A stretch of 64,000 nucleotides of DNA from Microvelia longipes (GCA_018340805.1 JACMZG010001870.1:21622659-21686658); one strand, 5' to 3'. Positions 24,830 through 36,369 are shown, numbered from the stretch's first letter. The notes: a model not told the origin generated them from the sequence alone. Made by a program: numbers and translations.

Positions 24830-25820
24830 AAAAAAACAAGAGGCATTCAACCTCTTTGCCGCCATGGGGCGTCAGAGCTGGGGTCCACTTAGCGGCCTCT
24901 GTGGGCACATGGTTCTTGTACTTTATCAGTTTGCCATATTGCTGGTATGAACCATTATATGAATAAGTGGCATACTGCCACAAATAAGTGAAGTTTCAAA
25001 TTTATTAGTGAAAATTTTGATTTGTTTTCATTGCGTCACTTAATGACAATGTTATGTTTGGCATATATATGTCAATCAATAAAACCAGAAATAATACTGA
25101 TAAGAAAATGCACCTTTGTATTGTTATGAACCATACATAGTAGTGTATAAGTAAAAAAAAATCAGCCCAATCTAAACACCATATGAAGATTTGTGATTTT
25201 TTGAAATGTTTGTGGGGTCATTTTTGTGGGTTAATGACGTCAAACATATTTCATAAACTATAGGGTTCGGGACATTAACAAGTTTAATTTTTGTACCAAG
25301 TTTCATTTCCATCCAAGGAAGCATTCAAAAGTTATTGCGTCCCATAGAAACGTTTAGGACATAAAAATCTTGTACATACAAATATATATAAACCTCAACA
25401 AGGAGACCCCTCTTTCAAAAATTTACCTCCCTCTCCATGACCCCAATCTCATAAGCTCATTTTAACTTTAAAAATTCGCTAAAAAGTGTAAAGTTTTAAT
25501 TAATTATTTAGTATTCTTACTTTTCCTTGTTCATACCATAAGTAGATTCGAAAAAAATTGTGTTGGCAAAAAAATCTAAAACTAGGATGCCATTTTTTGT
25601 TTTAAGATATCTGTAAAACCTCCTAAGTGGTATTTACAGTTTTCTATATGTTGTGTGTTTAGCTTGTAGCTCCCTGTATATTTATGCTAGAGCATTGAAT
25701 CTTGGTACAAAAATCAATCATTACGTGTAGTTGTTCTATACAGAAGGAGGATGAGTGTAGTGAATCTGATGTGATGAGGAAACGTTTGGAGGTACCTCAT
25801 ACCTGATTTTTTAAATGTGA
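24830..25820 (+). repeat. Composite dispersed repeat
   Basis: Segments GGGCGTCAGAGCTGGGG, GGGTTAATGACGTCAAACAT, TACCAAGTTTCATTTCCATC and CCATGACCCCAATCTCATAA, GCTCATTTT...AAAAATTCGCTAAAA recur at 45760-46240 and, in reverse, at 62440-62950. From about 25500 it continues into the body of the 5S-module family but lacks the 5S part, ending GGTACCTCATACCTGATTTT. Confidence 0.55.
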
Positions 25821-25958
25821 AATACCAGAAAAAAATCATATTATTACAATTGGAGCACATGAATGTTTTGATAATAACATTTTATAATCAGTATTAGTTC
25901 CGGTTTTATTGATTGACATAATGCTAGGCTGATAAAGTCCTAGTGAGGTACAGTACTA

Positions 25959-26186
25959 ATGTTAAGAGTTAAAATAATCAAAGACGTGAAAACCCTACAA
26001 GGAAAGCAATTCTATTGGTCATTGAACCAATTTCTAGATGACTACCCAATAGAATGGTTCCCCTCAGAGAGTTTTGGCCTAATTGAAAGAACCATCTCTG
26101 GTACAGATGTTTTATCACTAAGAGGGGTTTTTTGTCGCATGGAGGCATTGATTAATAAAAGCACCAATGTTATAACAATCAGATAA
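25959..26186 (+). CDS. Unrecognised 75-codon open frame
   Basis: An intact frame of 75 codons with balanced amino acid composition, unusual in this AT-rich setting. It contains LQGKQFYWSLNQFLDDYP and GLIERTISGTDVLSLRG. I do not recognise it. Its position directly after a repeat suggests a transposon-derived piece. No splice context was evident. Confidence 0.25.
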   Translation: MLRVKIIKDVKTLQGKQFYWSLNQFLDDYPIEWFPSESFGLIERTISGTDVLSLRGVFCRMEALINKSTNVITIR

Positions 26187-26704
26187 ATACCTACTCATAA
26201 GATGATTATCTGGTGTATATTTTTACATACCGACTAAGTAAAACCATCATAGATATAATAAAACTCTCTTAATGCCAACGGAAAAAAGTTTCCAATGGGC
26301 TTACATTAATTGATTGAACACAAATTTTAACCTCTGACATAGTCAATACTGTAAGAAAAATCAATATTTTCCCAAAAATATTTAAAAAATTTAAGCTAAA
26401 TTATAATTCAGGCTAACTACAAAGAAACTTAAATACAATTGTTTTACAATAAGAAAAATTTTCCCTGCTTTGACCAGAATATAGTTTCATATAAGGTCTT
26501 TATGAAACTTAATATCTTTTATCTAATAGTACATTTTTATGAAATTCACCTCAAAATAAATTAACTTGGTCAATATGTAAAGCTTCAGTTTAATTAAGAT
26601 TTACTATTTATATGTTAAAACAAACAAGAGAAATAATACAAACAGAGGGAAATTGGATTTATAAGGAGATGGCAAGTGGGAATGTAGCCATAATTAGGCA
26701 GAGG

Positions 26705-29700
26705 CTACTTTTTATTTTGTATCGCATTCGAAAGCCAGTCCATCGCAGTTTCTAACCCGTGACCTTTTACAGCTGATGTTTGGAAAATTTGGAATGTTCG
26801 ATTTTTTAGTGTTTCAAGTCCAAGAGCTTGATGGACTTCTGACACACTCATACAACCCTCCATATCTTGCTTGTTAGCTAAAACAACCAATATGGCTCCT
26901 TGCAGCTCCTCTTCCTGAAACATGAACTAATTATTATTACTATTATCATGTTAAGAAAGTTTAAAAATGTTGAGTAAAGTGACGTAGAAACTCATACAGT
27001 AGGGGTATGAATAAGTCACTTTAAAATTTATATTTTTGGTCATTTAATTACAGTGTCATTCAGTACACAGTGGTCCAACTTACCCGGAATAAGCTGTTTT
27101 AGACGAGCATGTTTTTTTAGTTTGCTGTTTTTCCAGTAGAGGCAGGTTAGTTTACCTTGTCCCACAAATATAAAATAATAACTATTTTCTAGATTAAAAG
27201 TATTTAAAGGGATTTATAACAATGCTAAAAATTGTATTAATTATTTTATAAAATATTTTTATTTTTAAAATATTTTGTATTAAAAATATTTATAAAATAT
27301 AATAAAAACAGAAATGATGTTTTATTTTTAACTAAACCTGATATTATGATAACCATGATGTGCAGAAATAGAAATTAATTTGCGTGTTCATAGCGTTTTT
27401 TTTATTTGTCCATTTAATGGAAAAAATTCTAAATTTATCTTTTCTGAACAAATTATCTTTTTATAAACAACTAAAATGTTCATATATAAGTTAAAAATTG
27501 TCTTGTTTACATTCTTTATAAACATAAATAGACATCTCAATTTAAAACTGACAACAATATTGATAACGGTGGTACAAGGTGAAAACTAGCACTTGGTGCA
27601 GTAGTTCATACAACCAGTCCCTGATTTAGGACCACCTCAAAGCAGGGAGTTGGATCACTATGTCCAATGAATTTCTACGTCACTTTAATGTTGACATTTT
27701 CAAAATAATAAACAAGTAAAATTACATAATAAAATATACCAAGGTAAAATCCATATGAAAAATTGAAAAGAAATACTGTATTTCCAGTCGTTTTTGGCGT
27801 CATATATGAGTAGAATAAAAACTATTATTGCCTACGCCATACAAAGACAAAAAGATTTCTAGTTCTTAACGCAGCAACACTGAATGGTTACTCTTTTATA
27901 CAAAATAAATAAGTTTAAAATGAATATTTCTATAAAAAATAGACATTAATCTCGTGAAAGTTTGTTAATCATTAGCAATGCTTGACTTCATCAGTAAACG
28001 GTAACACCTCTTATACCTCTATGACCTCATTTAAGTTAGGGAAATTAATTGTTGGATAGTTAGTAGCAGTGCTTTTGAGCTACGAATTATAGGTTGGTAT
28101 CAGAGCCCAGAGATATCCTATAATCTGTGCGTCGAAAACGACTAGACATACCATAATGTTACCATAATATCAACTAAGTTGATATGCCTTTAACTATTGA
28201 CACATTAGAGTTAGATATTTGGCTTTATTATGCGCTGGCTTAATAACTTATGCACTACGTCTTAAGTGCACAAGCTGAGTAAACAGCAGTCACAATCTAG
28301 TATTTAATCAAATTTTATTTTTAGCACTGATGATGTCCAGTTAAGTGCAGACAAAAGTCATCAATCAACATAATTTAGGAATAGAAGCTTATTTTATCCA
28401 TAACAAGTAATAATAAAAAATTGTATTAAATTTGTTATTTGTATTAAATTTGCTATTGCTTATTGTTAAATACAGATAATAGATACACCAATGTAGCATT
28501 TTTACCTTTAATGAGGTATATCTTATATACCTTATTAAAGTCACACAATTTTTATAACAAATAATACAATTGTTTTGATTATTTATTATTTGAAAATTGT
28601 ACTTCTTTTGGTAATTTTCCAATTACTTATTTCAGAGAGTATTACCAGGTACTAGCTGGTATTAGCATGAGAGCATTGAGCAAATCAAAGTCAAAACTTC
28701 TACAAATGGTTTTAGATGGTATATACCTGAAAACACTCATAAAAGTAAGTAACTATAAATAACTATTTTTACAAATTATGCTTAATTTAATTGTATTCTG
28801 ACTTTTATAATAATTTAAATTGTGCTGATCTGTGGTCGTTTTTTACTTGTTCTATCCATTATATAGTGTAACTAAATAATGTACAATTAATAATTATGTA
28901 CAATTAATAATTATAAATAAATTAACAAGTATAAGAGAATAATAATTAATATTCAGATGCAAGTCCTGGCACCAAAGAATGAAATCATAGTGCTTAAATA
29001 ACATAAGAAGCCTTCAGCCACAAGGTTGTTGTCCTGTATCAGTTTGTCATATTACTAGTTTATATAAGTGGCACACTATCACAATATAGGTGAATTTTCA
29101 AATTTATTAGTCAACAAACTTTATTTGCTTACATTATGTCAATCAATAAAACCGGAACTAATACTGATTATAAAATGTTACTTTGTATTTTTGTTGACTA
29201 TACATAGTAGTAAATGTGTATCCACCCCACCTATATCCCCCTTCATGGTTCCAACCTTATAAGCTCATTTTATAAGAACGTAAATATTTATTTTGATGTA
29301 ATTTTATCATCAAATTGAACCAACCACTCTTTAAGTATAAATTCTATTACCTTAAGCATATAATAAAGTTCATCCTTTGAAATTCCTATCCGATCCCTAT
29401 CAGCTGAATCTACTACATAAATTATTGCATCAGTATTTGAATAATAACATCTCCAATAAGGCCTGAAAAAATGTTAACAACTAAATGTAAACAGAAATAC
29501 TAACCAACTCTTAAATTAGAAAAGTATTCAGAAATTAGTAAAAACCAAAACCAATATTCATCCTTCATTTTTAAATTAAAAATGATTTACAGTTTTAACC
29601 CAATTGATAGAGCCATTTCTTGAAATAAGCATAACAGTATTTGTTTTGCCACTGATAAGGAGGTTTCCTGCCTTATAGGGAACTTGTTACAATTAATAAA

Positions 29701-32269
29701 AAAACAATACATAGTAATTTTTGGCTGCTTCCGTTACCGAGGTCATTTGTCTTTACACTGAACCTTTGACACCACGGAGGTCAGGGGTTCTTATCCTAGG
29801 TTATGCTCTCAGTTTAAGACTATTGTTCAAATAAATTATCGCCAACTTTAGAATACACTATGAGTAATGGTTGCCATCTGAGGTGGTTCCCACGGAGTTT
29901 GTCCCTAATGGGCCACAAGGCGGCTGAACTTCGGTATACGGTGCACCCTGTTATCAATACTATATATCGATATATTTTTAGTTTAGAGATGTGACGTAGG
30001 AATAATCGATATATGCCTTTTCTTTTACGTTTATGAACATATTTTATTATTTTTTTAAATGTTTTTTTGTTGTTTGTGTTTTTTTTATTTGTTGTAAAAT
30101 GGTTTATAACTTTTTTCATATTTTTTTTATGTTTTTATAATGTTTTAACTATGTTTTCATAAGAATAATCGATGATACACCACATCTAATTTTATGTTAC
30201 GCGTATTTTTGTGTTTGTTATTTTCAGGTTTTTTATTATATTTTTGTTGTTAATGTTTTCATTTATTTGTTGTATGGTTTTTTTAATGTTTTAATTAAAA
30301 TTAATAATTTAACGACGCTGCTTATCTTTTAAGTGCTCAGTTCTCGTTTACGTGTCGCGTAGCTAAAAATATATCGATATATAGTATTGATAACAGGGTG
30401 CACCGTATACCGAAGATTTACCCCACAAGGCTTTATAAAACAGGAATTATTTTTACTATTATACACAATATTTTAATTGATTATTTATTAATTATTAAAT
30501 TTATTTTATTATTAAAAATAAAATAATTTACCTAATACTAGTTTGACCACCGAGATCCCAGACTTGAAATTTTAAAATTCTTATAAGTAACTTGTTCAAC
30601 ATTAAATCCAATAGTGGGTATAGTAGTAACAACTTCTCCAACCTGAAGTCTGTACAATATTGTTGTTTTACCAGCTCCATCGAGACCTAATATAAGAATC
30701 CTTATTTCCCTACTGCCAAATAGATTTTTGAAGTAACTAACCAATAGACCTGTGCAACATACATAAAAAAAGAATTAATGAAATGAAATAATAGGGGGGG
30801 GGGGTAACTTAATTGGGGAAAAGTTTGGATTCAATTATAGCAAGCTGCTAGAAATCGGCGCTGCGCACAGACCTGAGTAGACTACTCTTAAACTAACTCT
30901 GAAAGCATTCCAAAAATTACAAATTGTATTTTAAACTTTAAATTTATGTAAACCATGGCAACTATTGGTTATGACAGCTGCATTTATTGTAATAATAAAA
31001 ATATTTTTCTTTTTGTTTCTAATTATTTTAACCTAATAAAAATGGATTGCATATGTCATGTTCTGTATAACAAAAATTCAGAAACTAATCTTAAAAAAAG
31101 TTTTAAAAACTTCAACATACGCTACTGACGGCTGGTAAATTTAAATTTCATTCTATTATTTAATAATTTAATCGGATATAATGCAGGTAATCTCATATGG
31201 GCGTCTAAATTTTAAAAAAAACATAAAAACGTATGTTAAATTATTCCAGGCTGCACGTAGATAATTTAGCCACTAACGTTCACCTGATTAAATCATTAAA
31301 TAAAATGTAATTTTTTTTGCTATCAGAAGGGTTTGTGGAAGTTTAAAGACGACAAAGACCGTGCAAAGCGCTTCGGCTATTTAGAAGAATGAGTAGAAAG
31401 TATAAAAAGATAATTTCAAGTGGAATGTAGGCAAAAATCCTGAAATTAGGCCACGCCTACTCAGTTGAAAAGTAGGTCTGCCACAGTCGGAATCCAAATT
31501 TTCCCACCATTGAGTTTACAGTCTTACTGTTTACGTATCTAGAGTCTCTGGTTTGTTCACACAATATTCTGACATTTGACAATCTTCAGTTATTTACAGA
31601 ATGGCAACCATTGTTAAAAAATCAAGCATGTTCAATTTTATTTTAAAAATCAATTTTTATGACATCGCACTACTTTTTTAAGGAAATCGGTTCACTTGTT
31701 ACTCTATTCCACTATATTTCTAATACATATTTTGGATGTAATAGTTATTACATCCAATAAGTTATTAGAACTTTTAATAGCTGGCATAGATGTACAGTTT
31801 TCTAATTTAACTTGATAAGTTACCAACTACGTTATCATGTACTATGTACAGGCAGGGAAATAATTCCAACCAACAAGTTTACATGGCAGCAACCACGATA
31901 CAATCCTAAACGTTATTTAATCTTTTTATAAACAAAATGAGGGTACTTTTTATTGAAAATTCGCAAAAAAGCTATATAGTAGACACTTTGACTTATAGCT
32001 ACATGTCAGTTACTTTAATGAACTTGGATAGTGCTTGTAATTCATTGCTATTATTTACATAAATCACCAGCATAGGAAAAATTTCATCTTGCAGACTAAG
32101 TCGCATGTAAAGTACATATCCAGCATTCAAATGAGCAATAAATGCAGACCAAAATCTTAATACGGCCTAAAAATTTTGTTTGGATGACATGGAGCTCAGA
32201 GAACAACTTGAACAGGTTTTGACATACGTTCCAGGAAAGTAAGCGAATAAACAAATTTCACTCACCCAT
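26705..32269 (-). CDS. ARL1: ADP-ribosylation factor-like 1, one frameshift
   Basis: A small Golgi GTPase that recruits GRIP-domain golgins. Coding exons (minus): 32269-32266 (ATGG), 30749-30532, 29462-29351 and 26914-26705, all with GT/AG ends. Joined, they give 180 residues, the family length. The protein starts [14 protein letters not shown], with Gly2 for myristoylation. The P-loop [17 protein letters not shown] (switch I), WDLGGQTS (switch II), NKQD and TSAVKG (G5 region) are all encoded. The second exon has one extra base in an AAAA/TTTT run near 30574-30581: the frame would continue [13 protein letters not shown], but read as written it ends at TAG 30538. Removing that base also restores the phase to the next exon (217 instead of 218 bases). 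With everything else intact, an assembly indel is more likely than a pseudogene. The introns are packed with transposons. Confidence 0.9.
26977..27685. mobile_element. MITE with TA target duplication, family F2, copy 1
   Basis: Flanked by TA on both sides. Ends AAGTGACGTAGAAA and its reverse complement TTTCTACGTCACTT. Inner motifs GTGGTCCAACTT, GAATAAGCTGTTTTAGA and CTGATATTATGATAACCATG match the copy at 33184-33792. The TA duplication suggests a Tc1/mariner-type source. It lies 62 bases upstream of the last ARL1 coding exon, in its intron. Confidence 0.7.
28970..29265 (+). repeat. Dispersed repeat fragment
   Basis: CCACAAGGTTGTTGTCCTGT, ATCAGTTTGTCATATTACTA, GTTTATATAAGTGGCACACT and TCAATCAATAAAACCGGAAC are shared with 24900-25110 and 45845-45985. 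It ends with CTTCATGGTTCCAACCTTAT and AAGCTCATTTT, the terminal phrase of this family. Confidence 0.6.
29722..30480 (+). repeat. tRNA-derived SINE, copy 2, split by a transposon
   Basis: The same family as 272-512: ACCGAGGTCATTTGTC (A-box side), GGGGTTCTTATCC (B-box side), TTATCGCCAACTTTAGAATA and GAGGTGGTTCCCACGG. The SINE stops at GGCCACAAGGC (29921) and resumes at 30423 with CCACAAGGCTTTATAAAAC, which is where copy 1 reads GCCGCAAGGCTCTAAAC without interruption. It lies in an ARL1 intron, on the opposite strand. Confidence 0.7.
29922..30422. mobile_element. Non-autonomous DNA transposon, 9-bp target duplication
   Basis: About 501 bases with terminal inverted repeats of roughly 58 bases. 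Apart from the outermost eight positions the arms are near-perfect, beginning CTTCGGTATACGGTGCACCC and including ATATATCGATATATTTTTAG. The element is flanked by the 9-base direct repeat CCACAAGGC (29913-29921 and 30423-30431). Long terminal repeats, GG ends and a 9-base duplication fit a Mutator-like (MULE) MITE. There is no coding capacity. Confidence 0.75.
30793..31522. mobile_element. MITE-like element, family F3, copy 1
   Basis: The left end has GGGGAAAAGTTTGGATTC. The right end has GGAATCCAAATTTTCCCACC, its inverted counterpart, followed by ATTGAGTTTACAGTCTTACT. Internal phrases (GCAAGCTGCTAG, AACTAACTCTGAAAGC, GGTTATGACAGCTGCATTTA, GCCACGCCTACTCA) recur at 34271-35032. It lies in ARL1 intron 1. 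Borders are approximate. Confidence 0.6.
32189..32238 (+). CDS. Candidate short coding exon, unrecognised
   Basis: ATG followed by [17 protein letters not shown], ending at a good donor (GGAAA|GTAAGC). The codon choice looks protein-coding. It lies antisense in ARL1 intron 1, 28 bases from the ARL1 start exon, so it could be the first exon of a divergent gene running rightward. I could not find following exons and do not recognise the peptide. Confidence 0.25.
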
Positions 32270-33183
32270 AATTGATATCTAAAGGCAGCTACATCAACGA
32301 AACACACAAATAACTTAAATATTCAATAATTAATACAAATATATGATCAAATGCAAGAATTAATTCGGTAATAAATTGAAAAATAGGAGTTTTGTTTTTT
32401 GTGATATCAACCTGTCACTATCTATGTTGGCAAAACTGTTAGAGATAAAAAATTTTCCTTTTTCAAGATTTGTACATTTATTAAAATGCTTGTATATATT
32501 AATTAATATAGTAATTTACAAAATAAATTTACTAATTTACATCTCATGAAATAAAATTAATAAACTTAAACGGAAAATTTTTATTTTCTAGAACTAACCA
32601 CTTTTCCATCAACCGGCGTTCATTTGTCAAACAAAATGTTGGTTATAAAAAGTTGACGCAGGTTATTTGTATGCTTTGTGTGAAAATCGGGCTGAATATT
32701 ATTTAAAAGTCAAGTTTAAGTAATTTACTTCCATATTTGTGTTATAGAAAGTTTATTTTTGCTATTTTTATTATTATGTAGTTGAAAAGACGTTTCGAGA
32801 TGAAGGGAACGGTATTGCCCGTTTGTTTTTTTGAATTGATGGCATAGGTAAGTTGCAACTTTAATTTCTTTATGTTTTTATTTGGTATTTAAATTCTTTA
32901 TACTAAACTTGCATTTTTAGGTATTATTAATCTTCTTATACAAATAATGGTTAATAGTTTAGGGTAAAGGGGTGAGCACCCCATGCTCCATCATCTACTA
33001 GCAACTGCTAACCTTAGATTAGATCCAAGTTTTGTATTAAACTGCCTGCACTGTGATCTGACTCCATAGTTTTACCCTTAGGTTAAATGATTCTGCATTA
33101 GTTCAAGTTGTACTTTAGCTCTGCCTCCAATCTGCTTTTTCTCAACCTATGGTGAGAGCCTACTGTCCTGACTGTTGACTCTA

Positions 33184-33792
33184 AAGTGATGTAGAAATCC
33201 ATACAGTAGGGGTGGGGGCGCGGGACAAAGTGGTCCAACTCCCCCAGAATAAGCTGTTTTAGATGGACCTGCTTTAAGTTCACCGTTTCTCCACTAGAGG
33301 CAGGTCGGTTCACCTTGTACGGCATCTAGTAGTTCTTCATTTTCGGATTTAAATTATTTAAAGGGATCTTTAACAATGTTAAAAATCTTATAAATTATTT
33401 TAAATGTATAATTTTCATAAATTCTTATAAAAATATAAATGCTGTGTTATTTTTAACTAGACCTGATATCATGATAACCATGATGTGCAAAAATGGGAAA
33501 TTAATTTGTGTGTTTATTGCTTTTTCATTTGTTCTTTTAATGGAAAAAATGCTAAATTTATCTTATTTTCTTAACAAATAATCTTTTAAACAACTAAAAA
33601 TGTTCAGAAAATGTGTCTTGTTTACATTCTAGTTTATAGACGTCTCAATTTAAAACTAATAACAATATTGATACCAGTTTTACAAGGTGAAAACTGGCGT
33701 TCGATGCGGTAGTTGATGCAACTAGCCCCTGTTTTTTTAGGACCACTGTGTCCCGCACCCCCACTCCTACTGTATGATTTTCTACATCACTT
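33184..33792. mobile_element. MITE with TA target duplication, family F2, copy 2
   Basis: 609 bases flanked by TA. Inverted ends about 55 bases long: AAGTGATGTAGAAATCCATA on the left against its counterpart ending TTTTCTACATCACTT on the right, with GGGTGGGGGCGCGGGACAAA inside the left arm. The interior matches 26977-27685. Confidence 0.8.
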
Positions 33793-34120
33793 TAGCTGAC
33801 TCTTTATTTTATTATCACTTTTCCTCAGATACTTTATGTCAACTCCTTATGGATAATTGAGGGCATTGTTAGAAGAAGAAGAATAGAAAGTCTTCCCTCT
33901 CATAAAAATAAAGAGTATAACACCCTTTTAATCCCCGTTTCGTTTAATTCTTTCCATGATATGAGGGCACTTGGTTATAGTACCACAGCTAGTGGCTAGA
34001 TGCATTGTTGTAGTTATCAATATATTACTTTAACTTTATAGTATGAACAGTGCTAATCAATTTTCTATTTTTATTATTTTATATCTGGTAGCCCCTCTAA
34101 AGAGTCACCCTAAATCCCTA

Positions 34121-35457
34121 CAGTCTATCGTTAAGTTTAAAAATCCTGAAGGTCGTAAACATTTTGGGGATTGACCAATCAGAGAAGCCGTTGCTAACTC
34201 CTCACTTGTTTTGAATATTCCCTATAAATTAAATAATATTAATTAGCCCAACTGATTGACAACTTAAACCAGGGGGGGTTAACTTAAATGAGGAAAAGTT
34301 TGGATTCGATTATCGCAAGCTACTAAAAATAGCGCTGCGGCGGACCGGTGCGGACAACTCATAAACTAACTCCAATAGCTTTCCAAAAATGACTGATTAT
34401 ATATTTATATTTAAATTTATGAATACCATGGCAATTCTTGGTTATGACAGCTACATTTATTATTATTATAAAATGATTGTTTTCTGTATGTATTTTTCAC
34501 AAAAACGGTTCGCCGTTGCATATTCTGTATTTCAAAAATTCAGAAACTAAAAGTAAATAGAAACCTTTTTAAAACTTCCAGAGAACGCTACTGATGCAGA
34601 TAAGTGTAAATTTCATTTAATTAATTTATTGATTTAGTCGATTTTATTAGGTAATTACATTTAATCACATGTGTGCATCTTGCAGATGTAATTAAAATAC
34701 AGGCTGCATTAAATGCCAACATCTATCTTCTAGTATGTGTACACTTTAGCCACTATTTCATTATTACCTGATTGAATCAATTATATTAATAAATTACTTG
34801 AATGAAAAACTTACAAGTAATCAGAAGTGTTCTGTGTAAGCTTAAGGACGACGAAAGCCGTGCGAAGCGGTACGGCTAGTTAGAAGTATGACTATACAAA
34901 GTATAAAATTAAATTTCAAACTGACTGTGGGAAAACCGGGAAATTAAGCCACGCCCACTCAATTGAAAGGTAGGTCCCCGCCGCGCTAGTGTCGACCGGA
35001 ATCCAAATTTTTCCACCATTGAGTCGACAGTCTTACTGTTTAAGTATCTATAGTCTCTGACTTAAACTAACTTTAATTTTAAAAATAATTTTACAAGTCA
35101 ATTTATATTTAGACATATGTCACAAAGTGTGACATGTATCATATTATATATTAGGTTGAGCAATTATTATCTTTAACAACTTGAGCCGCTGTAGGAAATA
35201 ACCTTCTTCCTGGCAATCGTTTGTTAGTGGTTCTTGTTTACATCATTTAGAAAACTATTTTCAAATTATTCATAAAAATTATATAAAATAAACAACACAA
35301 AAGAAATGTAAAAAAATCTGGCAAAGGAAATACAGGTAAAATAACCTGATATGTATACATAGTTTTTTCTCGCTCCCTTCTTGCAGTGATTTTTTTTTCT
35401 TAGAATTGGCGGTGCCTAAACTGACCTGTCAAGATTTTTAAAGTAGTCGATCGACTG
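34121..35457. mobile_element. Tc1/mariner-type MITE, family F4, split copy
   Basis: TA on both flanks. The left end is CAGTCTATCGTTAAGTTTAA and the right end is its inverted match (TTTAAAGTAGTCGATCGACTG). CAGT termini plus a TA duplication are typical of Tc1/mariner elements. The uninterrupted copy at 61647-62034 is 388 bases. Here a family F3 element and other sequence separate ACTCCTCACTT (left part) from GCCGCTGTAGGAAATAACC (right part). Confidence 0.7.
34271..35032. mobile_element. MITE-like element, family F3, copy 2, nested
   Basis: GAGGAAAAGTTTGGATTCGA at the left and CGGAATCCAAATTTTTCCAC at the right form inverted ends. The interior matches 30793-31522. It is inserted inside the family F4 element at 34121-35457. 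Confidence 0.65.
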
Positions 35458-35629
35458 TAGTGCTCTTGTAGGTGGCCTAAGAGAGCAATATAGCGTTAAG
35501 CTGAGTATTGTTCTCTACCTGCTGATGAGGCTGTCAAATGCTAGAGGTTTTCAACCTTGTTTAAAGTAATGTGGAGATTAGTTTTTGGTTTCTGGATTTC
35601 TGTTTTTACCCTCTAAACTAGGGCCAGCT

Positions 35630-36365
35630 TCAATCATTCAATTGGTAGCATAATTTGAATATTTTTTTCTCATTTTTACCGTAGGTATATTGGGAAAAAG
35701 TTGTATTGGCGAAAAAAATCTGAAACCGGGATGTCATCTGAATTATGACAGGGATATTTTACGGTCTCCTAAGTGGTATTTATCCCAGTGTATTCATACT
35801 TGACAATTGAACCATAGAACAAAAATAAGTCTATAGGTCTAGTTTTGCTATCCCAAAAATATTTTTTATGACTTCATTACCCTGCCATTATGAGCAATCA
35901 TTTTAAAGAATCATAAAACACAGAAAAATGTTGCGATCACCTTGTGATTTGGCATGCATGTAGCCATGTATGAGACTAACATGTGTGCCAAGTTTCATCT
36001 TATTATCATCATTATTTTAATTTTTATCAGATGACTTGTGTATATTTTTTAAAAAATTGTTAAAAATCGGAAAATAATCCAATAGTCATAATTTAGTGCA
36101 AGTATATTTACTACTTACACCTTTATGTAATAAATAAGTGCACCAAGTTCCTTTTTAATACGACAAGTATATCTATGATTTTTGTTGGATCATGAAAGTT
36201 AAGCAGCATCAAGCATGGTCAGTGCCTGGATGGGTTACCACCCCTGGTAATGAATCTGATGTACTTACTATCTGAGGATAAGCTAAGCGAGTCTGAATTA
36301 GGGAGGAATGACATTGCGAATAATTAGGAAAAATTTCGAGGTATCCCATATGCGATTTTATAAAA
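35630..36365 (+). repeat. 5S-module repeat, copy 3
   Basis: The body contains AAACCGGGATGTCATCTGAA, GGTCTCCTAAGTGGTATTTA, TGCCAAGTTTCATCTTATTA and ACAAGTATATCTATGATTTT, then the best preserved 5S-like segment (36186-36248), then a tail with TATCTGAGGATAAGCTAAGC and GAGTCTGAA, ending GAGGTATCCCATATGCGA. It is collinear with the copies at 15.6 and 23.7 kb. Confidence 0.65.
36186..36248 (+). repeat. 5S-rRNA-derived module, best copy
   Basis: GGATCATGAAAGTTAAGCAG, CATCAAGCATGGTCAGTGCC and TGGATGGGTTACCACCCCTG align over about 60 bases with positions around 40-100 of insect 5S rRNA (GATCACCGAAGTTAAGCA.CGTCGGGCGTGGTCAGTACTTGGATGGGTGACCGCCTGG). This covers the internal promoter (A box, intermediate element, C box). 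The 5S ends are absent. Confidence 0.75.
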
Positions 36366-36369
36366 GTCG

